A program made the position numbers and the translations under genes. From Candidatus Eiseniibacteriota bacterium (GTDB lineage Bacteria; Joyebacterota; Joyebacteria; Joyebacterales; Joyebacteraceae), in contig DAOWCM010000061.1 of assembly GCA_030639555.1 (NCBI GenBank), positions 1 through 9,963 on the forward strand: a DNA stretch of 9,963 nt. Reading direction: 5' to 3'. This document shows, piece after piece, positions 1 to 5,825 of the stretch (within the stretch, counting starts at the first letter, position 1; the number at the start of each line of letters is the position of its first letter). Under the pieces are notes generated by a model. That model was not told the origin of the DNA, did no database searches, and was given only the letters and a program-made list of their open reading frames with translations.

Positions 1-99
1 TACGCCGGCGCGAATCGCCCCACACACGCCGACGCAATCAGGTGTCGTCATGCTGTCGAGGAAGGAGCGCCCCGCCTCCTTCAGTTTGCGCATACCCAC
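1..99 (-). pseudogene. In-frame continuation of the deacetylase after the TGA
   Basis: The 33 codons below the TGA stay open to the left edge in the same frame and read VGMRKLKEAGRSFLDSMTT and onward. KLKEAGRSFLDSMTTP corresponds to the family's typical LKKRGLFFLDSRTTP segment after GANNHMGS. Counting residues from GS of NHMGS to the Gly before the FLDS segment gives the usual spacing with the TGA occupying one codon, so no base is gained or lost. The usual residue at that codon is Arg, and CGA to TGA is a single transition. The alignment is from memory of the family. Confidence 0.7.
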
Positions 100-987
100 T
101 CACATGGGGATGTGCTGAGCCGTGAACGCTGATCCCATGTGGTTGTTCGCGCCCACGGCGTGTGGAACGTCATCGAGCGCCGCGTCGATTCGCCGCACCA
201 GCTGCTCTCTGGTGTGGTCGTTCATCAGTGCGCCCTCTCCCGGATCGACCTCCGGGTAGCCGCGCGGCTCCATCGGGATATGGACGATCACCTCCTTGCC
301 GGCACGGTGAGCAGCGTGGGCTATATCCGTTGTGTGCGGACAGAGGGGAAGCACTGAGATAGTGATGGGAAAGTCCAGGTTCATGATGCCCATGACCGTT
401 TCGGACCCGCTGTGGCCGAAGTCGTCGATGACTATCGCAATCCTCGGAGACGATGTTGCGCCGGCGAGGCCGTCCCTTTCGTCCGCCCCGGCGGACTCCT
501 TGAGCGTCAGACGGTGGGTCTCGATATCACCGTACCCGATCCACATGACGAGCGTTCTCAGCTCACGGTAGTCCGGGCCCTCATCGGCCCCGCGAATGAC
601 GCGTCCCCCCGCTCTGCGAACGGCACGGGTGATGGCGAGATTGCACTCGTAGATGCTGATGTCGTAGGGAATCCGGCCGTTCTTCTCGACGTGCGTCCAG
701 GTGTACCGCCCGTTCTTCCTGTCCTCGCGCTCGCTCGTCACTCCCGAGACGCCGAGCTTCACCAGTTCGCCGTCGATGGCCCGCTCCAACTCCGTCACGA
801 TACCGGTCAGATCCCCCGGCCCCCGCAACTTCGTCACGAAGGAACCGAGCTTCCCGCTGGATATGAGTTCGTACCCGCCAAGGATGAGGACGAGAGCCGC
901 CGCGATGGTCACGGCCGCTATTCTGATGAGTGAGAAGGTCCTGGCTCGCGCTGCGTCCCGCGCCTTGCGCGACCTGCCCCTTGGCAT
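100..987 (-). CDS. Divergent polysaccharide deacetylase (YibQ type), interrupted by an in-frame TGA
   Basis: The 295 residues before the stop match a divergent polysaccharide deacetylase (PF04748, YibQ-like). A basic N-terminus (MPRGRSRKARDAARAR) and a membrane segment (about 18-38) anchor it, with the rest predicted periplasmic. Residues about 55-165 form a spacer domain containing NLAITRAVRRAGGRVI. The catalytic-type NodB-like domain starts near 181: IAIVIDDFGHSG (D188, D189), FPITISVLP, VIVHIPMEP (H227, E231) and GANNHMGSAFT (N281, N282, H283). The frame stops at TGA (102-100), well before the expected end. The same frame continues to the window edge with recognisable family sequence, so the product is probably truncated or the gene is a pseudogene (see next entry). 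I chose the ATG at 987 because GGGAGG lies 9 bases upstream and the leader from the promoter at 1034-1062 precedes it; the longer frame to 1062 would start in the promoter. Polysaccharide substrate unknown. Confidence 0.82.
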   Translation of the reverse strand: MPRGRSRKARDAARARTFSLIRIAAVTIAAALVLILGGYELISSGKLGSFVTKLRGPGDLTGIVTELERAIDGELVKLGVSGVTSEREDRKNGRYTWTHVEKNGRIPYDISIYECNLAITRAVRRAGGRVIRGADEGPDYRELRTLVMWIGYGDIETHRLTLKESAGADERDGLAGATSSPRIAIVIDDFGHSGSETVMGIMNLDFPITISVLPLCPHTTDIAHAAHRAGKEVIVHIPMEPRGYPEVDPGEGALMNDHTREQLVRRIDAALDDVPHAVGANNHMGSAFTAQHIPM

Positions 988-1033
988 GTGAGAGCACCTC
1001 CCGGGAAAGAAGCGAGGTAGAACACCGCTCTGG

Positions 1034-1062
1034 ATTCTATGGGCTGCAGCTGGTGCAGTCAA
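1034..1062 (-). promoter_or_regulatory. Sigma70-type promoter of the polysaccharide deacetylase gene
   Basis: On the minus strand, TTGACT (1062-1057), a 17-base spacer and TAGAAT (1039-1034, one mismatch to TATAAT). Transcription would start near 1027, leaving a leader of about 40 bases with GGGAGG ahead of the ATG at 987. It lies just downstream of the lipoprotein A terminator, so the deacetylase gene appears to be a separate transcription unit. Confidence 0.8.
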
Positions 1063-1177
1063 GAACGCCGCCGACCCCAGTCACCGAGGAGCGCCGGCGG
1101 GGTCGTCGCAAGGACGATCGCGTTGCTGGTGGCGATGCCCGCGCCAGCGGCCCGGGAACGACATGAACACCGCTGCG

Positions 1178-1212
1178 CGCAGAAAGAAGGGGGCGACCGG
1201 AAGGTCGCCCCC
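1178..1212 (-). terminator. Intrinsic terminator of lipoprotein A
   Basis: A perfect 10-bp GC-rich stem (1203-1212 pairing with 1189-1198) closes a 4-base loop (1199-1202). On the minus strand it is followed by the pyrimidine tail TTCTTTCT. It begins 25 bases after the lipoprotein A stop and precedes the deacetylase promoter, so it fits Rho-independent termination. The tail is T-rich but not a pure T run. Confidence 0.8.
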
Positions 1213-1237
1213 TGATATCGTTCCGCGAGAAGAATCG

Positions 1238-1912
1238 CTACTGCATGTAGAGGCTCTTGAGCTCACTGAGCGAGACGCGCTCGACGTTCGGGTCGTGTCT
1301 CGCGTCCCCGCCACTCCGACTCGTCTCACCGAGGTCGTACCAGAAGTTGATCTCGCGCAGTAGTTCGTCGTTGGGGCCCCACTGGTCTATGTCGACGCGC
1401 ATGTGGAACTCAGATGGCGCCGTCGCCAGGTAAGTGAGGTCTCCGTAGAGATTCACGCGAAGGTCCACATCGACGATGCAGATCCAGGTGTCGTCCAGGG
1501 GGTCCCCCGGAACACCCTCGTCGTGCACAATACTGGTGATGGTCAGGGTGAGCGTGATGCTCGCAACGTCCGAGTCGTGCGCGAACATGTTCTGATGCAT
1601 CTCCTGCTCGTCGGGCTTCCACCATATGGGGGGAATCTCGAGCTCGGGGTCGTTCACGTCGTCCTCGTTCGGGTAGAACTCGAAATCCTCGGACAGGCAG
1701 TCGAGGTACTCGCCGGCGTCCATCCAGATGTACGCCGTCCTGAGATTGTGGAGGACATCCTCCGGCGTGAGCCGGTCGCGGAAGTCTGGAGGATCGATCT
1801 CCACCGGATCCCCGTCATCCGGATTGAAGGGGTTCCAGCAGCCACCCAAGCTCAAAACAAACACGGCGAGCAGCACGGATACCGCCAGCCTCCTGATGGG
1901 AAACCTCATCAT
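1238..1912 (-). CDS. Putative lipoprotein A, NTF2-like, with its own promoter and terminator
   Basis: A 224-residue predicted lipoprotein. MMRFPIRRLA, a hydrophobic core and the lipobox SLGGC (Cys25) are canonical for signal peptidase II. A Pro/Asp-rich linker (26-49) leads to TPEDVLHNLRTAY (49-61), YLDCLSEDFEFYP (69-81), beta-rich stretches (VASITLTLTITSIV, TWICIVDVDLRVNLY, FHMRVDIDQW) and INFWYDLGE, ending in LSELKSLYMQ. Lipoprotein B shares the landmarks VLxNL, YxDCxxxxFxF, a late Trp/Phe strand and a C-terminal L(K/R)xxY, so the two are likely divergent paralogues. An NTF2-like fold is inferred; the function is unknown. The first of two adjacent ATG codons (1912) is 9 bases from GGAGG and is preferred over 1909. 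A strong sigma70-like promoter lies at 1955-1983 and an intrinsic terminator at 1178-1212, so the gene looks monocistronic. It is markedly acidic, and the stop is TAG. Confidence 0.8.
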   Translation of the reverse strand: MMRFPIRRLAVSVLLAVFVLSLGGCWNPFNPDDGDPVEIDPPDFRDRLTPEDVLHNLRTAYIWMDAGEYLDCLSEDFEFYPNEDDVNDPELEIPPIWWKPDEQEMHQNMFAHDSDVASITLTLTITSIVHDEGVPGDPLDDTWICIVDVDLRVNLYGDLTYLATAPSEFHMRVDIDQWGPNDELLREINFWYDLGETSRSGGDARHDPNVERVSLSELKSLYMQ

Positions 1913-1954
1913 GTGACAGCACCTCCCGTTGTTTCCCCACTCACACAAGTAGTG

Positions 1955-1983
1955 ATTATATCAAGAACCTGGGCCCAAGTCAA
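1955..1983 (-). promoter_or_regulatory. Sigma70-type promoter of lipoprotein A
   Basis: On the minus strand, a -35 box TTGACT (1983-1978) is followed by a 17-base spacer and a perfect -10 box TATAAT (1960-1955). Transcription would start near 1948, giving a leader of about 36 bases that carries GGGAGG before the ATG at 1912. This is the best promoter-like sequence in the window. Confidence 0.85.
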
Positions 1984-1990
1984 GTGGGCC
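1972..1990. promoter_or_regulatory. Inverted repeat over the -35 box: possible operator or weak terminator
   Basis: Arms GGCCCA (1972-1977) and TGGGCC (1985-1990) are perfect reverse complements separated by 7 bases, and the centre is the -35 box of the lipoprotein A promoter. It could be a repressor or activator site. Alternatively, read as RNA from the upstream barrel-lipoprotein B transcript, it is a 6-bp GC stem followed by a poor U-containing tail, hence a weak terminator. The repeat is visible directly; either role is inference. Confidence 0.4.
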
Positions 1991-2117
1991 GTGGGGCTTC
2001 TCCCCGCGCCGCAGGACAGATAGAAGCCGTAATCGCCGCGCCCGTGTGCAGTTTCCAACCCTGAGACAGCTTGCAAGCAGCGTACCTGAATCCCGCCCGT
2101 GGCTCTCGTGGCCCCCG

Positions 2118-2762
2118 CTAGCGGTAGTCTCCCCTCAAAACTCCCCAGGTCGCGCTTCCACCGGGATCGGCCGGCCTGCGGTCGACCCACTCGAAGATGG
2201 ACCAGAGCTGGGTCTCATCACGCCTCATCCAGAATGTCACCCGACCGCGATAGGTCACAGACTCACCGGGTTGGTGGTCGCCGGATTGCCAGACGATGGT
2301 CAGTTCGTAGTCGTCACGGCGGTAGGTCTCGTCCTCGTTCTCGTCCGGACCCTCCACCATGGAGAACACGACGTCGATGCCCACGGCCGAATCCAGAAAC
2401 ACCCCGTCGATATACGTGGCCTCTTCGTCCCTGAACCAGTTGGCGTAGCGGTCATATCCCTCCTGCCCGGCGTCCAGGGAGTCCTGGGGGTCGACGTGAA
2501 ATCTGAAGCTATCAGTGAAGCAGTCCATGTAGTTCGAGATGCCCTCACCGGCCAGGGCTGCCGCGAGGTTCTCAAGCACCTTGTCGGTATCCGTCGGGGT
2601 GACCCACGGGATATCGGGGCCCTCGTCCGGCGGCCCGTCCGCGTCGCGCGGGCTGAAAATGCAGCCCGGCGCGGCAACGAGAAGCACGCCGGCGGCGAGC
2701 CAGGCAAGCGCCGCTCGCGCCCACGCCGCCGCTCGCGCCCGCGTCCATGATGCGCCGGACAT
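2118..2762 (-). CDS. Putative lipoprotein B, NTF2-like (paralogue of lipoprotein A)
   Basis: A 214-residue secreted protein of no named family. The N-terminal Arg-rich stretch and hydrophobic segment (about 11-33) end in VAAPGC, a loose lipobox with Cys34 as the likely lipidated residue, so it is predicted to be membrane-anchored. The following region (35-52) is Pro/Asp/Gly-rich. Then comes a helix, KVLENLAAALA, and YMDCFTDSFRF (78-88). Several beta strands follow (IDVVFSMV, YELTIVW, VTYRGRVTFWMR) and a final WSIFEWVDRR, ending in TWGVLRGDYR. The helix-then-curved-sheet pattern resembles NTF2-like/SnoaL folds; that is inference. The same landmarks occur in lipoprotein A. I chose the ATG at 2762 because it lies 5 bases after the barrel stop with GAGAGAG before it; a longer start at 2804 would overlap the barrel gene by 37 bases. 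No strong terminator follows the TAG stop. It is probably cotranscribed with the barrel gene. Confidence 0.75.
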   Translation of the reverse strand: MSGASWTRARAAAWARAALAWLAAGVLLVAAPGCIFSPRDADGPPDEGPDIPWVTPTDTDKVLENLAAALAGEGISNYMDCFTDSFRFHVDPQDSLDAGQEGYDRYANWFRDEEATYIDGVFLDSAVGIDVVFSMVEGPDENEDETYRRDDYELTIVWQSGDHQPGESVTYRGRVTFWMRRDETQLWSIFEWVDRRPADPGGSATWGVLRGDYR

Positions 2763-2767
2763 CTCTC

Positions 2768-4831
2768 TCAGAAGGTCCGACTCAGATCGGCCGAGATGTT
2801 CCATACTTCGCGCTGCCTTTCACTGATGCTCGTGGCGTTACGATGAGTCCTGGCGACGCTGATCTTCAGGTCCGTCCCGTCAGGCAACGAGTACTCCGTG
2901 CTCGCCTTTCCGACGATGCTCGTGTCGAACCTGTCCCACACCGCTATCTTGTCGCCGTCCTCATCGATCCTCCACTTGTCTTGGACGCCCAGATTCTGCC
3001 TTACTTCAATCGTTATCAGGTCGGCTATCTTGTAGCCGAGAGTGATGCCGAGCTTCTGGTCTACGCGTTCGCTGTTCCTCCCGTAGCCCTCGACGCCCTG
3101 TTCATTCTCGGTGTAGGAACCCTCGTCCTGCACGCGCCAGGTGTGCTCCAGCCCCAGCTCGAGCGGGTCGAAGGGTTTCCAATTGAGACCCGTTGTGATG
3201 GACATGTTCCGGATGAGAAAGTTCGCGTTGGTGTCGTAGTGATAGAACGTGTAGTCCGCCGAGAGCTGATACCTCTGGCTGGCTCCGAAGCGGGGACTGA
3301 ACGATTTGCGGATAAATGGCTCGATCGCGAACTTCTGTGTCGTCTTGTTGTCCCCGGTTCGTGAGCGCCTGATGTAGATGAGCTGGTCGTTTCTGATCTT
3401 GATCACCAGCCCGGTCGTGATGTCCTTCATCATCCTGTAGTTCACAGTGAGCGTTGCCTCTCTGTCGAAGAGGTCCCGGTCCTTGTCGTTGGCCTCTATG
3501 TCGTCGTAGTGGACCGACAGGAGGCTCATTCTCCCGCGCAGCGAGACGTCGAGCCCCTCTTTGAATGTGTGCGCCACGCTCGCCGACAGAGTGTTGGTGT
3601 AGTTGTCGCCCGTCCGTACGTCGAAGTAGTCGTTCCTCTTCCGGTCGGAGCCCAGATTCGCCTTGAACGACGTCTTGCCGAGATCGTAGGTGATGCGCGC
3701 CTCGACGCCGCGCGTTGCGATATCGTTGTTCCTCGAAGGCTCGACGCTGTAGTACTGCTGTTTGCGCGAGTAGTTGAATGAGAACTCCGCACCGAGACCC
3801 TCGAGCAGCTGGAGATCCGCCGTCACGCCCGTGGATTCATTCTCCTGCTCTTTGTGCTCGGTCTGTTCCTGTTTCGGGTACTGCTGTGTTCCTGCGGACC
3901 TCCGCATGTCCACGGCGAAGCGGTGCATCTGCCAGTCGTAGTCGATGTGGCCGGACAGGTCGTGGTTTGTTGACTCGTCTTTACTCCGCAGATTGCCCTG
4001 CTCCGAGTCGAGTAGCGAGTGATTCCCCGTGTACGAGAACGACGTGCTCAGATGCTCGATCGGCGAATAGCCCAGCTTGCCGGTAATGCCCTGTGTACCG
4101 CCCTTGCTCCTGACATCAGTGTACCTGTTCTTCTCGATTCCCGCGGTCGCGCCCAGCGACGCGTCGAGGCCCTGCATGTAGACCTTGTGATATGACATGG
4201 AGAGCTTGACCGACTCCTTCTCTCGCGCGCTCCTGGTCTCGTTTGCCTTACCCTCGTTTTGCACGTCGACGTGCTTGTTCCTGCGGAATTTCAGGCCGGT
4301 GGTGATCGCGCCGCTCACGCGCGCGTCGAGGCCGGCTGTCCAGGTTTCCTGCCGATTGAGACGGTTGGACGCATCGTTTGTGCGCGTGTTGATGTTCGCG
4401 GTGGAGACGAAGGAGATCTTCTGGCTGACGGGGTAGTTCATTGTGAAGCCGTGGGTCCACGAGGCAACGTCCTGGTCGCGCTTGTGCTCGAGACGGTAGC
4501 TGGGGTGGAACTCCCGGCGCCACACGTATCCTTCGGGCAGTTCCCCATCCCCTCTCTGTTGGCCGGGGGGCTCGTTCTGAAAGTCCGGACGGTCGGTGGT
4601 GTCCTCATCGCTCTCGCCGTCTTCCCCCTCGGCAGCCTGCCCCTCGCCGTCTTCACCCTCGCCAGCCTGCCCCTCGCCGTCTTCACTCTCGCCAGCCTGC
4701 CCCTCGCCGTCGACCTGCCCCTGTTCCTCTCCATCGTCCTCCTCGTCGTCCGCCACGGCGGGCGCGACGGCGAGAAGCACGGCCAAGAGGACCGCAAGCA
4801 GCAGGAGATATCGCAGGAGCGTGCGCGACAC
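2768..4831 (-). CDS. Outer-membrane beta-barrel protein with acidic repeat linker, family unrecognised
   Basis: A 687-residue protein read from the GTG at 4831, which has GGAGG 11 bases upstream. The open frame extends to 5002, but that part runs into rsmA and has no signal character. Residues 1-27 form a signal peptide: RTLLRY, then a Leu/Val/Ala core, then AVA before Asp28. Residues 28-80 are extremely acidic and contain three tandem copies of a DGEGQAGEGE-like decapeptide (41-70). From about 102 onward the chain alternates polar and hydrophobic or aromatic residues in many short stretches ending in polar turns (for example LELGLEHTWRVQ, ITIEVRQNLGV, LKISVARTHRN). It ends in WNISADLSRTF, a terminal Phe typical of substrates of the BAM outer-membrane assembly machinery. 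I see no cysteine, no TonB box and no OmpA-like domain. It is therefore probably an integral outer-membrane porin, transporter or structural barrel; the substrate is unknown. Lipoprotein B follows after 5 bases and is probably cotranslated, possibly as a partner. Confidence 0.85.
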   Translation of the reverse strand: MSRTLLRYLLLLAVLLAVLLAVAPAVADDEEDDGEEQGQVDGEGQAGESEDGEGQAGEGEDGEGQAAEGEDGESDEDTTDRPDFQNEPPGQQRGDGELPEGYVWRREFHPSYRLEHKRDQDVASWTHGFTMNYPVSQKISFVSTANINTRTNDASNRLNRQETWTAGLDARVSGAITTGLKFRRNKHVDVQNEGKANETRSAREKESVKLSMSYHKVYMQGLDASLGATAGIEKNRYTDVRSKGGTQGITGKLGYSPIEHLSTSFSYTGNHSLLDSEQGNLRSKDESTNHDLSGHIDYDWQMHRFAVDMRRSAGTQQYPKQEQTEHKEQENESTGVTADLQLLEGLGAEFSFNYSRKQQYYSVEPSRNNDIATRGVEARITYDLGKTSFKANLGSDRKRNDYFDVRTGDNYTNTLSASVAHTFKEGLDVSLRGRMSLLSVHYDDIEANDKDRDLFDREATLTVNYRMMKDITTGLVIKIRNDQLIYIRRSRTGDNKTTQKFAIEPFIRKSFSPRFGASQRYQLSADYTFYHYDTNANFLIRNMSITTGLNWKPFDPLELGLEHTWRVQDEGSYTENEQGVEGYGRNSERVDQKLGITLGYKIADLITIEVRQNLGVQDKWRIDEDGDKIAVWDRFDTSIVGKASTEYSLPDGTDLKISVARTHRNATSISERQREVWNISADLSRTF
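4611..4711 (-). repeat. 30-bp tandem repeat inside the barrel gene, about 3.3 copies
   Basis: Three head-to-tail 30-base units occupy 4611-4640, 4641-4670 and 4671-4700, followed by about 10 bases of a fourth. Units 2 and 3 differ at one base; units 1 and 2 differ at three. Each encodes one copy of a DGEGQAGEGE-like decapeptide in the acidic N-terminal region of the barrel protein. The unit length is a multiple of three, so gain or loss of copies would keep the frame. Confidence 0.9.
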
Positions 4832-4904
4832 GATTCGATCTTCCTCCGCTGAGCGTGGGCACCATGATGTGTCGGCGCCAGCGTTGTGCGTTCGGACACG
4901 CGGC

Positions 4905-5825
4905 CTACACGCGCGCCCCACCTTGGCCGTCGCCCACGAGCGCGCAGGCCAGATCATCGAACTCCTCCACCGACAGCGTCTCACCTCGACGGGACAGGGC
5001 AATACCCGTCACCTCCTCGAGTTCAGACGCGGTCTTCCCCCGTTCACTCATCATCACCCGCAGCGACTGGCGGAGCATCTTCCGTCGCTTACCGAACGCT
5101 GCGTGAACGACGGCCTCGAACGTGTCCGGGTCGCTCCGGCGGCCAAGGTCACGCTCGAACACGATCTCGATGACACCTGAGTCCACCTTCGGCCGAGGAT
5201 AGAAGCAGGTTCGCTTCACCGTGAAGAGCCGTCGGACACGGGCGTGGTATCGCATAACGACCGACAGCCCCGAGTAGTCACTCTCCCCGGGCTCGGACGC
5301 GATTCGCGCGCCCACTTCCGACTGGATCATCAAGAGGCACCGGGCGACGTGGTCTCGCTCGTCCGTGAGCCGGCGGACGAGTGGGCTCGTAATATTGTAC
5401 GGGATGTTGCCCACGACCACGAGCTTGTCGACGCCATGGTGTTCTGCTACCTCCGCGAAACCCAGATCCAGAATGTCGCCGACGACGAGCGTTATGTCCT
5501 CGCGTTCGCCGTACTCGGCCCTGAAAGCACCGGCTATACCTGCGTCAATCTCCACTGCAACCACATGACGGGCCGCCTGCGCAAGCGCAAATGTCAGGGC
5601 TCCGAACCCGGGACCTATCTCCACAACCACATCGTCGGGTGAAAGCCCCACCGCGGACACGACTTTCCTTATCACGTTCGCGTCGGAAAGGAAGTTCTGG
5701 CCCCTCTGCCTGGACGGCGCCAGCCCATACTTCCCCAGCATCGCCGCCGGCGGTGTGGGGCTCATCGCGCCCGATTCACTCGGCCGATTGCCGGGTCCTC
5801 CGCCACGGCTGCCGTCTTCGCTCAT
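4905..5825 (-). CDS. rsmA: 16S rRNA (adenine1518-N6/adenine1519-N6)-dimethyltransferase
   Basis: RsmA/KsgA uses S-adenosylmethionine to dimethylate two adjacent adenosines in the 3'-terminal helix of 16S rRNA, a late step of small-subunit assembly; loss gives kasugamycin resistance in bacteria. The 306-residue protein shows the family's ordered motifs: QNFL (43-46), SAM-binding VVEIGPGFGALT (67-78), VEID (91-94), GD (116-117), catalytic GNIPYNITSP (N130, P132, Y133) and FYPRPKVDS (198-206). A helical C-terminal domain follows, with AFGKRRKMLRQSL. I chose the ATG at 5825 because it forms TGATG with the upstream TatD stop and has GAGGG 8-9 bases upstream. This gives an N-terminal extension of about 30 residues rich in Gly, Ser and Pro. 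Internal Met21 and Met29 are alternative starts but lack good ribosome-binding sites. The stop is TAG. It is the last housekeeping gene of the operon, with 73 bases before the beta-barrel gene. Confidence 0.97.
   Translation of the reverse strand: MSEDGSRGGGPGNRPSESGAMSPTPPAAMLGKYGLAPSRQRGQNFLSDANVIRKVVSAVGLSPDDVVVEIGPGFGALTFALAQAARHVVAVEIDAGIAGAFRAEYGEREDITLVVGDILDLGFAEVAEHHGVDKLVVVGNIPYNITSPLVRRLTDERDHVARCLLMIQSEVGARIASEPGESDYSGLSVVMRYHARVRRLFTVKRTCFYPRPKVDSGVIEIVFERDLGRRSDPDTFEAVVHAAFGKRRKMLRQSLRVMMSERGKTASELEEVTGIALSRRGETLSVEEFDDLACALVGDGQGGARV

Noticed and set aside
100..102. Selenocysteine or reassigned TGA in the deacetylase
   Set aside because: The aligned residue is usually Arg, not Cys or catalytic; TGA serves as a real stop at 5827-5825 and 2770-2768; I see no convincing stem-loop directly after it.
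988..1062. N-terminal extension of the deacetylase to the first in-frame ATG at 1062
   Set aside because: The extension would begin inside the -35 box and skip the strong GGGAGG site placed for the ATG at 987.
2069..2078. GCTTGCAAGC palindrome in the gap after lipoprotein B
   Set aside because: Short, no loop, no T tail and not near a promoter; no function can be supported.
2115..2124. CCGCTAGCGG palindrome at the lipoprotein B stop codon
   Set aside because: A 10-bp palindrome with no loop and no T tail; it overlaps coding sequence and is within chance expectation.
2046..3364. Plus-strand open frames opposite lipoprotein B and the barrel C-terminus
   Set aside because: No ribosome-binding support or motif; the minus strand has a signal peptide, lipobox and C-terminal barrel signature.
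4832..4904. Promoter or terminator between rsmA and the barrel gene
   Set aside because: I found no pair of -35/-10 boxes and no stem followed by a T run in these 73 bases.
4832..5002. N-terminal extension of the barrel protein to an ATG at 5002
   Set aside because: It would overlap rsmA by nearly 100 bases and bury the signal peptide at residue 58.
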